From positions 1 through 64,000 of the IMG/VR virus record IMGVR_UViG_3300008740_000600: a stretch of DNA of 64,000 nt, one strand, 5' to 3'. Within the stretch, counting starts at the first letter, position 1; each line of letters starts with the position of its first letter. Of this stretch, positions 8,119-15,496 are shown in pieces. This DNA is from a virus. The notes beneath the pieces are model-generated. The model saw only the letters and a list, made by a program, of their open reading frames with translations, was not told the DNA's origin and made no database searches. Made by a program: the position numbers and the translations under genes.

Positions 8119-8379
8119 ATGCTAAATCAAATCATTACAATTCGCAATTTATTTAAAGTAGCAATTTTGGCACTACTACTTTTCATAGCAACATCCATAT
8201 ATAAAGTTCACGATAAATTAAATAACGTTGAAAGTTATTTAGATGCTATATATATGGAATTATCTACAGAAATCGACGACTTAAACAGAGTATTAGAAAT
8301 GACTCAATACAATAGTGTTAGGTTGTTAGAACTGTATGAGAGTGCCATAACAAATAAAGAAGACAAAGGAACAGAATGA
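8119..8379 (+). CDS. Small membrane-anchored coiled-coil protein (86 aa)
   Basis: One transmembrane helix near the N-terminus (FKVAILALLLFIATSIY) is followed by a helical, heptad-like soluble part (KLNNVESYLDAIYMEL). The topology is that of a small inner-membrane protein. It overlaps the cold-shock gene by 4 bases (ATGA). Role unknown; holin or spanin accessory roles are possible but unsupported. Confidence 0.55.
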   Translation: MLNQIITIRNLFKVAILALLLFIATSIYKVHDKLNNVESYLDAIYMELSTEIDDLNRVLEMTQYNSVRLLELYESAITNKEDKGTE

Positions 8380-8579
8380 ACACAGGTAAAATAAAATGGT
8401 TTAACCCAACCAAGGGTTACGGTTTTATAGAAACTGGTGAGCAAGGTAAAGATATATTCCTACATATTTCTGCCCTACAAGAAGCAGGTATTGATCAAAT
8501 CACTGAAGGTGAATCAGTATCCTACGAAATTGGGGAAAATAGAGGAAAACCTACTGCCATCAATATTAAAAAATTATAA
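8376..8579 (+). CDS. Cold-shock domain protein (CspA family)
   Basis: A 67-residue single cold-shock domain. It starts MNTGKIKWFNPTKGYGFIE (RNP1) and continues with DIFLHISAL (RNP2), then EGESVSYEIGENRGKPTA. Family members bind single-stranded RNA and DNA and melt RNA structure. Length matches CspA. A phage copy may aid translation of viral transcripts (inference). Confidence 0.93.
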   Translation: MNTGKIKWFNPTKGYGFIETGEQGKDIFLHISALQEAGIDQITEGESVSYEIGENRGKPTAINIKKL

Positions 8580-8592
8580 AATCTAATATCGG

Positions 8593-8621
8593 TTGACAAA
8601 CTTCATCTATTATGCTATATT
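8593..8621 (+). promoter_or_regulatory. Sigma70-type promoter (TTGACA-N17-TATATT)
   Basis: TTGACA 8593-8598 and TATATT 8616-8621, spacing 17, preceded by CGG. It faces a ribosome site and ATG at 8651 and then tRNA-Leu at 8771. Confidence 0.8.
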
Positions 8622-8770
8622 ATATGTATAGTTAGAAAAAGGAGTTACAAATGGCTAATATTAGTAATGAAGAAGCTCGAAATAAACTTAATCCAAGATT
8701 TAAGTCACGAGCTCTCCTAGATGATAATTCCCATAAAATAATTTCAAAGAATTCAAATGATGTTGAGCCT

Positions 8771-8856
8771 GCTCTTGTGGTGGAACTGGTATACACAGCA
8801 GACTTAAAATCTGCCGGCCATCGGCCATGCTGGTTCGAGTCCAGCCAGGAGCACCA
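8771..8856 (+). tRNA. tRNA-Leu (anticodon TAA)
   Basis: 86 bases, acceptor stem GCTCTTG with CAGGAGC (one G-U), anticodon stem GCAGA/TCTGC with loop CTTAAAA, long variable arm GGCC/GGCC, T-arm with GGTTCGAGTCC, and encoded CCA. It reads TTA codons, which are frequent in this AT-rich phage. Confidence 0.95.
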
Positions 8857-8873
8857 ACATCTTGAACGAGTTA

Positions 8874-8944
8874 ACGGTAGTTATTCCTTAACTAACTATA
8901 CGAATCCGGCTTCTGTTCTACCGTGGGAGTCGGATTCACTTTTT
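8874..8944 (+). other. Structured RNA element after tRNA-Leu: hairpin, possible pseudoknot, T-run
   Basis: A 13-bp hairpin (8902-8914 with 8925-8937, three G-U pairs, loop 8915-8924) is followed by ACTTTTT. Seven loop bases, CTACCGT (8918-8924), are the exact complement of ACGGTAG at 8874-8880, so loop and upstream strand could pair as a pseudoknot. Alone, the hairpin and T-run look like a terminator for the tRNA transcript. Confidence 0.55.
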
Positions 8945-8957
8945 ATAGGAAATAATC

Positions 8958-9338
8958 ATGAAAAAGCTCATATGGGTTCTATGTTTGGTCTTTGTATCTA
9001 ATTCAGCTATTGCTGAAGACACATCAATTTATACAGATCCGTATCAAGAAGCATACACAAAATTATGTGCTGAAGTTCCTGAGTTAGCCAAAGCTATTTA
9101 CAAGTATGGTTCTTGGGTATCTAAAAAATATGCTATCAAAGAAACTCGTAAAAAAGCTCTAGAAATTATACCATCCGGTACAATAGGTCGATCAGAGTAT
9201 ATGTTAAAAACCGAAGAGCAAGTTGAGTATATGCTTATTTCATATAAAGAGAAAATTCCATTAGAAGATGTAATAGTAGTAGCATCTTCTGATTGTATTG
9301 ATTTTCAGGATAATTTGTTAGTTTTAAACGGTATTTAG
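8958..9338 (+). CDS. Secreted protein of unknown function (126 aa)
   Basis: A clear signal peptide (MKKLIWVLCLVFVSNSAIAE) is followed by a small helical domain with two Cys (LCAEVPELAK and SSDCIDF) that could form a disulfide in the periplasm. TAGGAA is a weak ribosome site. No recognised family. Confidence 0.6.
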   Translation: MKKLIWVLCLVFVSNSAIAEDTSIYTDPYQEAYTKLCAEVPELAKAIYKYGSWVSKKYAIKETRKKALEIIPSGTIGRSEYMLKTEEQVEYMLISYKEKIPLEDVIVVASSDCIDFQDNLLVLNGI

Positions 9339-9339
9339 G

Positions 9340-9368
9340 TTGACTTTTTCGCCAAAATCCATTATAAT
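9340..9368 (+). promoter_or_regulatory. Sigma70-type promoter (TTGACT-N17-TATAAT)
   Basis: TTGACT 9340-9345 and TATAAT 9363-9368, spacing 17. It begins at the stop codon of the secreted protein gene and is the first of two tandem promoters for the membrane protein/subtilase unit. Confidence 0.75.
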
Positions 9369-9434
9369 AGTATATTATAGAAAAATAAAGTGTAAAACCC
9401 TTGATTTTACTGGATTTTTAACGCCAATAAATGG

Positions 9435-9462
9435 TTGACAAATCCATACAATATGCTATAAT
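9435..9462 (+). promoter_or_regulatory. Sigma70-type promoter (TTGACA-N16-TATAAT)
   Basis: TTGACA 9435-9440 and TATAAT 9457-9462, spacing 16, preceded by ATGG. Second tandem promoter; its start falls about 20 bases before the AAGGAGT ribosome site of the 9492 gene. Confidence 0.82.
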
Positions 9463-9491
9463 AATAGTAGTTAATTAAGGAGTATGATTAT

Positions 9492-9677
9492 ATGAAACAG
9501 ACAATATATGCTACAATTTTTATTTTTAGCATGGTTTTTGCCGTTGGTTCAATAGACGGTGGATACCACGGAGTACCAGTAAATGACAATTGGTTAGGAT
9601 TTTTTATCTTTACAGCCATTGGTATACTATTTGCTGTCTTAACAATTAAATCACAGTCAGAGACTCAGGAGGAGTAA
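9492..9677 (+). CDS. Small two-helix membrane protein (61 aa)
   Basis: Two hydrophobic helices (TIYATIFIFSMVFAVG and WLGFFIFTAIGILFAVLT) joined by a short polar loop, with an acidic tail. A strong AAGGAG lies upstream. It is coupled by TAATG to the subtilase, so it may help place or restrain that protein, though this is only inferred from position. Confidence 0.6.
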   Translation: MKQTIYATIFIFSMVFAVGSIDGGYHGVPVNDNWLGFFIFTAIGILFAVLTIKSQSETQEE

Positions 9678-12600
9678 TGAAACTTACCTATCACATCAAA
9701 GGTATTTTACTAGGATCATTAGTATTTGTATTAACAGCTTGTGGTGGTGGCGGAGGTAGTGGCCCAACAGGCGTAACATTAGGCCCAGGTACTGGAAATA
9801 GTGCCATGGATATACTTGGCGGTAATATAGGTACAAATATCGCGGCCGTTGATGGTGCTTTATCTACACTAGCAAACATTAATGGTATAAGTGCTATGGT
9901 TGATGCCGACTCAGGACAGTTCACAACTATTAAAAATGGTTTTGAAGCAATTAAAACATTAAAGACTCAAGTAGATGCTCTATCGGCTACAGACAAACAA
10001 CTATTACAAAATATGGATGTTTGGGTTGAAATGAGTGGATGTAATGGCGGTCAAGTAGGTTGTGGTAAAACTATGAGTATCTTAGATGCTATCAACCTTG
10101 GTAGTAAAATGTATGATCGTTATTATGAGCCATATAAAGAATTTTGGACTAACGGTGCCGAGAATGGTAAGGTAGATGATTCTACATCTGCTTTCGCTGG
10201 CATTAAAGCAAAAGTTGAAGCAGACGAACAGTTAAGTAAAAACGACTTAATTAATATGATTAATTCAGACGGTGCTGATAAAACTGTTACAGATACAAAT
10301 TATAATATTGTAATTTATACTGAAACTAGTGAAGTAATTATTGGTACTGATTTAACTAAAACGGTTACAGTAAGTGAAGAAACGGTGGCATACAATGCCG
10401 ACACAGTTTCAGATTACTGGCCAACAGATTTTGACTCAACTACAGCAACTGGTTGTAATTGTACTAAAACGTATATTAATACAACTACGGCAACTCAAAC
10501 ATATGATTCTTATAGAGAAGACGCTGTAACTTATAAACGAATTGATACAGTTTATACTTACTCAGATGGTAGTGTTACAACTATACCTGGAAATCCAGAA
10601 GTTACTAATACTGTAACAGGTACTACAAAAGAAAGAAACATAACATTCTCAAATCATCAAACAGTTTCACAATATGTTTCTACATCAAATAACGGATCAG
10701 GTGGTGATAATAATGATTCAGATGATTCTGATAATACAGCTAATGTTGATTACACAGACACAGATGAAAACTTAGGTACTAAAACTACAGGGCTACCTAC
10801 TAATCCAGATACTTTTATTAACCAAGAATTTTTAATGGGCTATGTAGATAATGGGTATAACAATGCTTATAGAGATCAATTAAAAGAAATAAAAATTAAC
10901 TATGCTTGGGCAAGAGGTTGGACAGGTAAGGATAGTAAAGTTGGTGTTATTGATACAGGTATTAATACTAGTCACCAAGAGTTTACAAATTCAATTGCTG
11001 AAACAAAAGACTTTACAGGTTATGGGGTAACTGATGCTCACGGGCACGGTACTCACGTTGCTGGTACAATCGCGGCCAATAGAGATGGCGAAGGTATGGT
11101 CGGTGTAGCATTTGATTCAAAATTATATATTGTTAAAAATACTCACAACGGTTATGGTGGTGGGCACTTTGGCGAAGCAATGGAATGGTTAAAGACACAC
11201 AAAGTTGATGTCGCTAACATATCGCAAAACAACAACTACGATTATAGAATTAGTACAACAGGTGGTACAATATACACATTAATAGATGCTAACAAAGGTA
11301 TCTACAAATTTAATGATAGTTATATTAAAAACGGCCATACTTATACTACACCAGAAAGTTGGTTACAAAATGGTTATGGTGATGCCGTAACTGAAGCCAA
11401 TACTTGGTCAACTTATATGGCAGGTAGTGAAATTGTTGTAGTTAATAGTGCTGGTAACCAAGGTTTACCATTCGCGGCACAACCTGGATCACTTGCTCCA
11501 GAAGTAGATGCTAATGGTAATCTTAAACTAGACGGCAGAATGATTGTAGTAGGAAACTACAGATTATATGATGGTGCTAGGTTAGGTAACCATGCTGGTA
11601 CAATTTGTCATAATGTAATTAATGATGTTTGTCAAGATCAATATTCAGTAAGTGACTTCTTTATTAGAGCACCTGGATATGGTAAGAGTGCTAGTCATAC
11701 AACAAATGATGGCTATGCTTGGATGAGTGGAACATCAATGAGTGCTCCGCTTGTTACAGGTTCAATTGCTGTATTACATCAGATGTGGCCACATATGACA
11801 GGTAAGAATTTAGTACGATTAATTTTAGAAACGGCTGATGATACATATTCAGGTTATAGTGTAGCATTAGATGGACACGGCAGATTAGATATGGATGCCG
11901 CGACACAACCGGTTGGTGCTACTGGTATTCCAACTGATGGAAGAATGTCAGGATATACTATTAGTTCAAATGGTTATACTGCCGGTACAAATACTGTACC
12001 AAGTTCAGTTAGTTCTCTTATTATCGAAACAGACAATACAAGTTTTAATAGAGAATGGTTAGTACCAATTGCTAAAGCAAGTGTTCCAGTTGATACAGCC
12101 TTTCATGATTATAAAAGTTATGCCGGTTTAGTTACGTTACCAGTTAACAATGACTTTGCGGTACATTTAAAAGAAAACAGTATGGACAGTCTTGCTGTAA
12201 CATATGATGGTACAACAGTAGGTTATATGAAAGAAGATGGACAATACCTAGGACGTTACTTTAACGGATTCTTTGGTATTGGTCAAACAGAAACGGCTTT
12301 CGTACAAAAAAGTAATAACTTTGATATTGCTGACAATACAACATTAACAACTAATGTAAACTTAGGTTACACAACTGTAGATACAGTTAGTAACTCGCTT
12401 ATTAATAAGAGTGATGACTTAATGAGTTATGGTTGGTCGGCTACAACTAATACTAAACTTAATGACGAATGGAGTGTTTCAGGATTTGTTGCTCAACCAG
12501 TTACAGTATTCTCAGGTAGCATGAATATTAATGCTCCTACTAGTAGATCAGGTGACAATGTATCGTATACTGATACAGACTGGACACAGGTTGCTAAAGT

Positions 12601-12733
12601 AGAAACAGACGTTGGTATAAGTGCTCAATATAATAAAGGAGACTTTAACTTTACTGTAGGCGGTACACAACGTTATGGTACTGTTTCAGGAAACGATTAC
12701 ACTATTCAAACAACATTTGGTTGGAAGTTTTAA
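9677..12733 (+). CDS. Lipoprotein subtilisin-like serine protease with C-terminal beta-rich domain
   Basis: A 1,018-residue protein. A lipobox (FVLTAC, Cys then Gly-rich linker) predicts an exported lipoprotein. A long Thr-rich region follows, then an S8 subtilase domain with the full triad: Asp426 (GVIDTGI), His457 (GHGTHVAG), Ser687 (GTSMSAP), plus the oxyanion Asn in NSAGNQG. The last 250 residues or so are beta-rich and end in GWKF, like autotransporter proteases such as SphB1. Expected role: cleavage of surface proteins at the outer membrane. An enzyme of this size and type is rare in phages. Confidence 0.88.
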   Translation: MKLTYHIKGILLGSLVFVLTACGGGGGSGPTGVTLGPGTGNSAMDILGGNIGTNIAAVDGALSTLANINGISAMVDADSGQFTTIKNGFEAIKTLKTQVDALSATDKQLLQNMDVWVEMSGCNGGQVGCGKTMSILDAINLGSKMYDRYYEPYKEFWTNGAENGKVDDSTSAFAGIKAKVEADEQLSKNDLINMINSDGADKTVTDTNYNIVIYTETSEVIIGTDLTKTVTVSEETVAYNADTVSDYWPTDFDSTTATGCNCTKTYINTTTATQTYDSYREDAVTYKRIDTVYTYSDGSVTTIPGNPEVTNTVTGTTKERNITFSNHQTVSQYVSTSNNGSGGDNNDSDDSDNTANVDYTDTDENLGTKTTGLPTNPDTFINQEFLMGYVDNGYNNAYRDQLKEIKINYAWARGWTGKDSKVGVIDTGINTSHQEFTNSIAETKDFTGYGVTDAHGHGTHVAGTIAANRDGEGMVGVAFDSKLYIVKNTHNGYGGGHFGEAMEWLKTHKVDVANISQNNNYDYRISTTGGTIYTLIDANKGIYKFNDSYIKNGHTYTTPESWLQNGYGDAVTEANTWSTYMAGSEIVVVNSAGNQGLPFAAQPGSLAPEVDANGNLKLDGRMIVVGNYRLYDGARLGNHAGTICHNVINDVCQDQYSVSDFFIRAPGYGKSASHTTNDGYAWMSGTSMSAPLVTGSIAVLHQMWPHMTGKNLVRLILETADDTYSGYSVALDGHGRLDMDAATQPVGATGIPTDGRMSGYTISSNGYTAGTNTVPSSVSSLIIETDNTSFNREWLVPIAKASVPVDTAFHDYKSYAGLVTLPVNNDFAVHLKENSMDSLAVTYDGTTVGYMKEDGQYLGRYFNGFFGIGQTETAFVQKSNNFDIADNTTLTTNVNLGYTTVDTVSNSLINKSDDLMSYGWSATTNTKLNDEWSVSGFVAQPVTVFSGSMNINAPTSRSGDNVSYTDTDWTQVAKVETDVGISAQYNKGDFNFTVGGTQRYGTVSGNDYTIQTTFGWKF

Positions 12734-12734
12734 T

Positions 12735-13163
12735 ATGTTTAAAACTCTTATGTCAAAGTTAGGACGATATAGAATTATCAAAGATCGCATAGGAGATGAT
12801 ATTTACTTGGAAAGGTATTACTTGTTTTTAAGAGACCGTAATACTTTTCCATTTAATATTTTCTTACATAAATTTAGAAAAAGTGATCCTGATGATTTAC
12901 ACGACCACCCTTGGAATTATAGAACTATAGTTATTAAAGGTGGTTATTGGGAAACTACACCAGAAGGTAAATTCTGGAGAGGTGTAGGACATTATAGATT
13001 TTGTGAAGCAAGGAGTTTACACAGAATAGAACTAGAAAAAGATGTTGACTGTTGGACATTATTCATCCCAGGAAAATATAAACGTGAGTGGGGGTTTATG
13101 ACAAATAACAAATGGGTTCAATGGGAAGAATATCTGTATAACAGGAAAAAAGAAAGTGCCTAA
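12735..13163 (+). CDS. Cupin-like phage protein (142 aa), paralogue of 63129-63608
   Basis: The ATG at 12735 directly follows the subtilase stop; a longer frame would overlap that gene. The core FNIFLHKFRKSD...LHDHPWNYRT...GGYWE...GVGHYR...HRI...FIPGK carries several His in a cupin-like order (HDHPW and a later His), suggesting a metal-binding jelly roll. A second copy with the same order lies near the right end on the other strand. Function unknown. Confidence 0.6.
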   Translation: MFKTLMSKLGRYRIIKDRIGDDIYLERYYLFLRDRNTFPFNIFLHKFRKSDPDDLHDHPWNYRTIVIKGGYWETTPEGKFWRGVGHYRFCEARSLHRIELEKDVDCWTLFIPGKYKREWGFMTNNKWVQWEEYLYNRKKESA

Positions 13164-13635
13164 TAAAAAATTTTACAGTTGGGCTGACATTGAAAAAATG
13201 TGTAACCAACTTATTAATCAACTTTATAAAGACGATTGGAAACCAGATTACATAGTAGGAATTACCAGAGGTGGTAATGTACCTGCTACTATTTTAAGTA
13301 ACATGACTGGAATTAGATGCGAAGCATTAAAGGTTGCTTTACGAGATGGAGAGTCTGGTAAGTCTGGAGATAGTATTGAATGGATGGCTCAAGATGCTTT
13401 AGAAGGTAAAAAGATTTTAATAGTAGATGATATAAATGATACTGGTGCTACATTCAAATGGATTAGCAACGACTGGAAACTTAACGGGCAAGATAATGTT
13501 CGTTTCGCTACACTAACTGAAAACTTATCAAGTGAATTTGATGGCGTTAACTATTGGTGTGATGAAGTTAACAAAGCCGAAAAAGATGTTTGGTTAGTTT
13601 ACCCATGGGAAAACGTAGGTGAATATGATGGTTGA
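13156..13635 (+). CDS. Type I phosphoribosyltransferase
   Basis: GTG start at 13156 overlapping the previous gene. The PRPP-binding loop is visible as KILIVDDINDTGATF, preceded by IVGITRGGNVPA, the order seen in Gpt/Hpt-like purine phosphoribosyltransferases. It likely joins a purine base to PRPP to make a nucleotide. The substrate is not certain. With GMP reductase elsewhere in the window it could adjust guanine pools that feed the preQ0 pathway (inference). Confidence 0.8.
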   Translation: MPNKKFYSWADIEKMCNQLINQLYKDDWKPDYIVGITRGGNVPATILSNMTGIRCEALKVALRDGESGKSGDSIEWMAQDALEGKKILIVDDINDTGATFKWISNDWKLNGQDNVRFATLTENLSSEFDGVNYWCDEVNKAEKDVWLVYPWENVGEYDG

Positions 13636-13879
13636 AGAATTTAAAGAATACAAATGTACATACACAACAAAATGGCCAATTGATGAATATGGGCGACTTG
13701 GTGGTATGTATAGTTTATCCGATTTACCAATATCTGGATATGTTGAATTAGAACGCGATGGCTTTTTGGTAAAACAAGACTCCAAACGTGGGTTATACGA
13801 GGTACGAGATGCTGAAAAGAAGTTTGTTACACGGTTGGTGGAGCAGGCCAAAGTTAAAAATATAGAAGAGGTTGAATGA
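13625..13879 (+). CDS. Small phage protein (84 aa), unknown
   Basis: ATG 13625 follows GGTG and overlaps the phosphoribosyltransferase end. A soluble protein with a beta-rich middle (ISGYVELERDGFLVKQD) and an acidic helical tail. No recognised motif. Confidence 0.5.
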   Translation: MMVEEFKEYKCTYTTKWPIDEYGRLGGMYSLSDLPISGYVELERDGFLVKQDSKRGLYEVRDAEKKFVTRLVEQAKVKNIEEVE

Positions 13880-13883
13880 TTAG

Positions 13884-13891
13884 GATAAATA
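13884..13891 (+). promoter_or_regulatory. Candidate late promoter box (GATAAATA)
   Basis: GATAAATA fits NATAAATA and lies directly before the sigma70-type -35 of the queD promoter, so queD may be read both early and late. A chance match is possible. Confidence 0.35.
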
Positions 13892-13893
13892 TA

Positions 13894-13923
13894 TTGACAG
13901 TCCCTAGTACTATATGTTATAAT
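13894..13923 (+). promoter_or_regulatory. Sigma70-type promoter of queD (TTGACA-N18-TATAAT)
   Basis: TTGACA 13894-13899 and TATAAT 13918-13923, spacing 18. Predicted start near 13930 leaves a 70-base leader before queD. Confidence 0.85.
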
Positions 13924-13929
13924 AGTGCT

Positions 13930-14000
13930 ATGATAAACGAGGTCTACAAGGGATCGCCCCTCACTAAATATTCCGCCCCCTCTAACCGGAGGATAAAAAA
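13930..14000 (+). other. queD leader with competing pairings around the ribosome site
   Basis: The leader is unusually C-rich. CCTC at 13979-13982 can pair with GAGG inside the GGAGG ribosome site (13988-13992), hiding it. An upstream GAGG (13939-13942) can pair with either that CCTC or the CCTC at 13959-13962, which would free or trap the site. The stems are only 4 bp. It does not match the preQ1-I consensus, so a riboswitch is only a possibility. Confidence 0.3.
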
Positions 14001-14489
14001 ATGAAAAGACAATGTAAATATGTCTCTACGAAGACGTATCATCAAAAGTTTCCTGTAGCATACAGGCAATGGAGAGCAGACAGCCATTGTAATATTGTAC
14101 ACGGGTACGCCTTAAGTTTCCATTTTGAATTCGAATCTGATGTTCTAGATGTTAGAAATTGGGTTATGGATTTTGGTGGCTTAAGACCTTTAAAAGAATT
14201 ACTTGAAGATTGGTTCGACCACACATTTTTAGTAGCACTAGATGATCCAAACTATAAAGACTTTAAAAAGTTAGGAGAATTAGGATTAGCAAAAATTACA
14301 GAAGTTGAGAAGACTGGCTGTGAAGGACTTGCTGATTGGTTATACGAATACATCAACACAATCTTCTTAAAAGATTATGGCGAACAAGATAGGATATGGT
14401 GTTGTAGAGTAGAAGTTAGAGAAACTGATAGTAATATGTCGTATAGACAAGGCCATAGAGAAGATGGCGACTTTGAATCAATACATTAA
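14001..14489 (+). CDS. queD: 6-carboxy-tetrahydropterin synthase (QueD family)
   Basis: A 162-residue T-fold enzyme. Motifs: RADSHCNIVHGYALSF (Cys and zinc His; the second His of the usual HGH is Tyr, as I recall for an alphaproteobacterial-type subgroup), MDFGGLRPLK, WFDHTFLVA and VRETDSN (catalytic Glu). It converts dihydroneopterin triphosphate from FolE to 6-carboxytetrahydropterin. It has its own promoter and structured leader. A perfect GGAGG lies before the ATG. Confidence 0.85.
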   Translation: MKRQCKYVSTKTYHQKFPVAYRQWRADSHCNIVHGYALSFHFEFESDVLDVRNWVMDFGGLRPLKELLEDWFDHTFLVALDDPNYKDFKKLGELGLAKITEVEKTGCEGLADWLYEYINTIFLKDYGEQDRIWCCRVEVRETDSNMSYRQGHREDGDFESIH

Positions 14490-14504
14490 TATAGGAGATT
14501 ATAA

Positions 14505-15104
14505 ATGGCATTAATACCAATAGTTATTGAACAGACAGCAAAAGGTGAACGTAGTTACGACATATACAGTAGACTACTTAAAGATCGTATAATAATGTTA
14601 AGTGGTGTTGTAGAAGAAAATATGGCAAATGCTGTCGTGGCTCAAATGTTATTTTTAGAAAGCCAAGACCCTAAAGGTTTAATTACAATTTATGTAAATT
14701 CACCAGGAGGTTCTGTTACGGCAGGTATGAGCATTTATGACACTATGACATTTATTAAACCTGAGATATCAACAGTAGTAATGGGCCAGGCTTGTTCAAT
14801 GGGTTCATTATTAGCAAGTGCTGGAACAAAAGGTAAACGTTATGTATTACCTAACTCAAGACATATGATTCATCAACCTTTAGGAAGTGCTAAAGGTCAA
14901 GCAACTGATGTTGAGATACAAGCTAATGAGTTATTACGTTGGAAGAAAGTATTAACAGAAATTTATGTTAAAACTACAGGCAAGGATTATAAAACATTAG
15001 AGTCTGATATGGAACGAGATAACTTTTTAACAGCCGACGAAGCCGTTGCTTATGGACTTGCTGATAAAATCGTAGAGGAGAGAAAAGACGATGAAGGATC
15101 CTAA
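14505..15104 (+). CDS. clpP: ClpP protease subunit
   Basis: A 199-residue ClpP with the serine triad Ser98 ([12 protein letters not shown]), His123 (MIHQPLG) and Asp172 ([11 protein letters not shown]), and the NSPGGSV turn. Length is typical of the mature-like bacterial subunit. ClpP forms a double heptamer that degrades proteins delivered by ClpX or ClpA. ATAGGAG precedes the ATG. A phage ClpX with an IGF loop and a ClpS lie in the same window, so a complete virus-encoded protease is likely. Confidence 0.95.
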   Translation: MALIPIVIEQTAKGERSYDIYSRLLKDRIIMLSGVVEENMANAVVAQMLFLESQDPKGLITIYVNSPGGSVTAGMSIYDTMTFIKPEISTVVMGQACSMGSLLASAGTKGKRYVLPNSRHMIHQPLGSAKGQATDVEIQANELLRWKKVLTEIYVKTTGKDYKTLESDMERDNFLTADEAVAYGLADKIVEERKDDEGS

Positions 15105-15276
15105 AATTTCAAAATTAGTAAAAGAGCTAAAAGAAGTTGTAGTTAACTTAAACAAAGTTAATGAAAATCTGAGAAGTGAAGGTTGTTATTTTAGAATTGA
15201 TATGGACGACAAAGCAGTTTATTCAATTCAGAACTTTACACAATCAGTAAAGTATGACGAGGAACTAAATGAATAA
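15091..15276 (+). CDS. Small helical phage protein (61 aa), unknown
   Basis: ATG inside the last codons of clpP, so coupled to it. The first half is a Lys/Glu-rich helix with heptad-like spacing ([22 protein letters not shown]). No recognised family; an adaptor for ClpP is possible only by position. Confidence 0.5.
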   Translation: MKDPKISKLVKELKEVVVNLNKVNENLRSEGCYFRIDMDDKAVYSIQNFTQSVKYDEELNE

Positions 15277-15496
15277 AGAGCTAGGATATCGAATGCTAGT
15301 AAAAAAATTAACAACACAACCTAAAGATACGAGCAAAGGACACTTTTACGTTAGTTTAGTTAAAAGTGTTTTTAGAATAATAACAGCTATATTATTAATA
15401 TATGTTGGTTGGCAATATAGTTTCTTTTGGTTACAAGTAGCTGGTGGTACATTATTAATTGCTGAAGCATTAGGAATAGTAGAGGAGTTAGTATGA
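15269..15496 (+). CDS. Small membrane protein (75 aa)
   Basis: A polar N-terminal third is followed by two close hydrophobic helices (RIITAILLIYVGWQYSF and LQVAGGTLLIAEALGIV). It overlaps both neighbours (8 and 4 bases). Function unknown. Confidence 0.55.
   Translation: MNKELGYRMLVKKLTTQPKDTSKGHFYVSLVKSVFRIITAILLIYVGWQYSFFWLQVAGGTLLIAEALGIVEELV

Larger units (their letters stand above)
8651..9001 (+). other. Open frame with good start signals that runs through tRNA-Leu
   Basis: AAAGGAG precedes an ATG, and the first 40 or so codons look like a normal small charged protein (MANISNEEARNKLNPRFK). The frame then reads straight through tRNA-Leu (8771-8856) and the structured element after it, ending at 9001 inside the next gene. 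The downstream half (VELVYTADLKSAGHRP) is plainly translated tRNA. Either a small gene was truncated by tRNA acquisition, or the start region is a translated leader. Confidence 0.3.

Noticed and set aside
9375-9430. Small RNA or peptide between the tandem promoters
   Set aside because: Only a weak A/T hairpin and no sensible frame; likely just a leader.
13930-14000. preQ1-I riboswitch before queD
   Set aside because: GAGG/CCTC and ACTAA occur, but the loop length and the UAG/CUA pairing of the class are missing.
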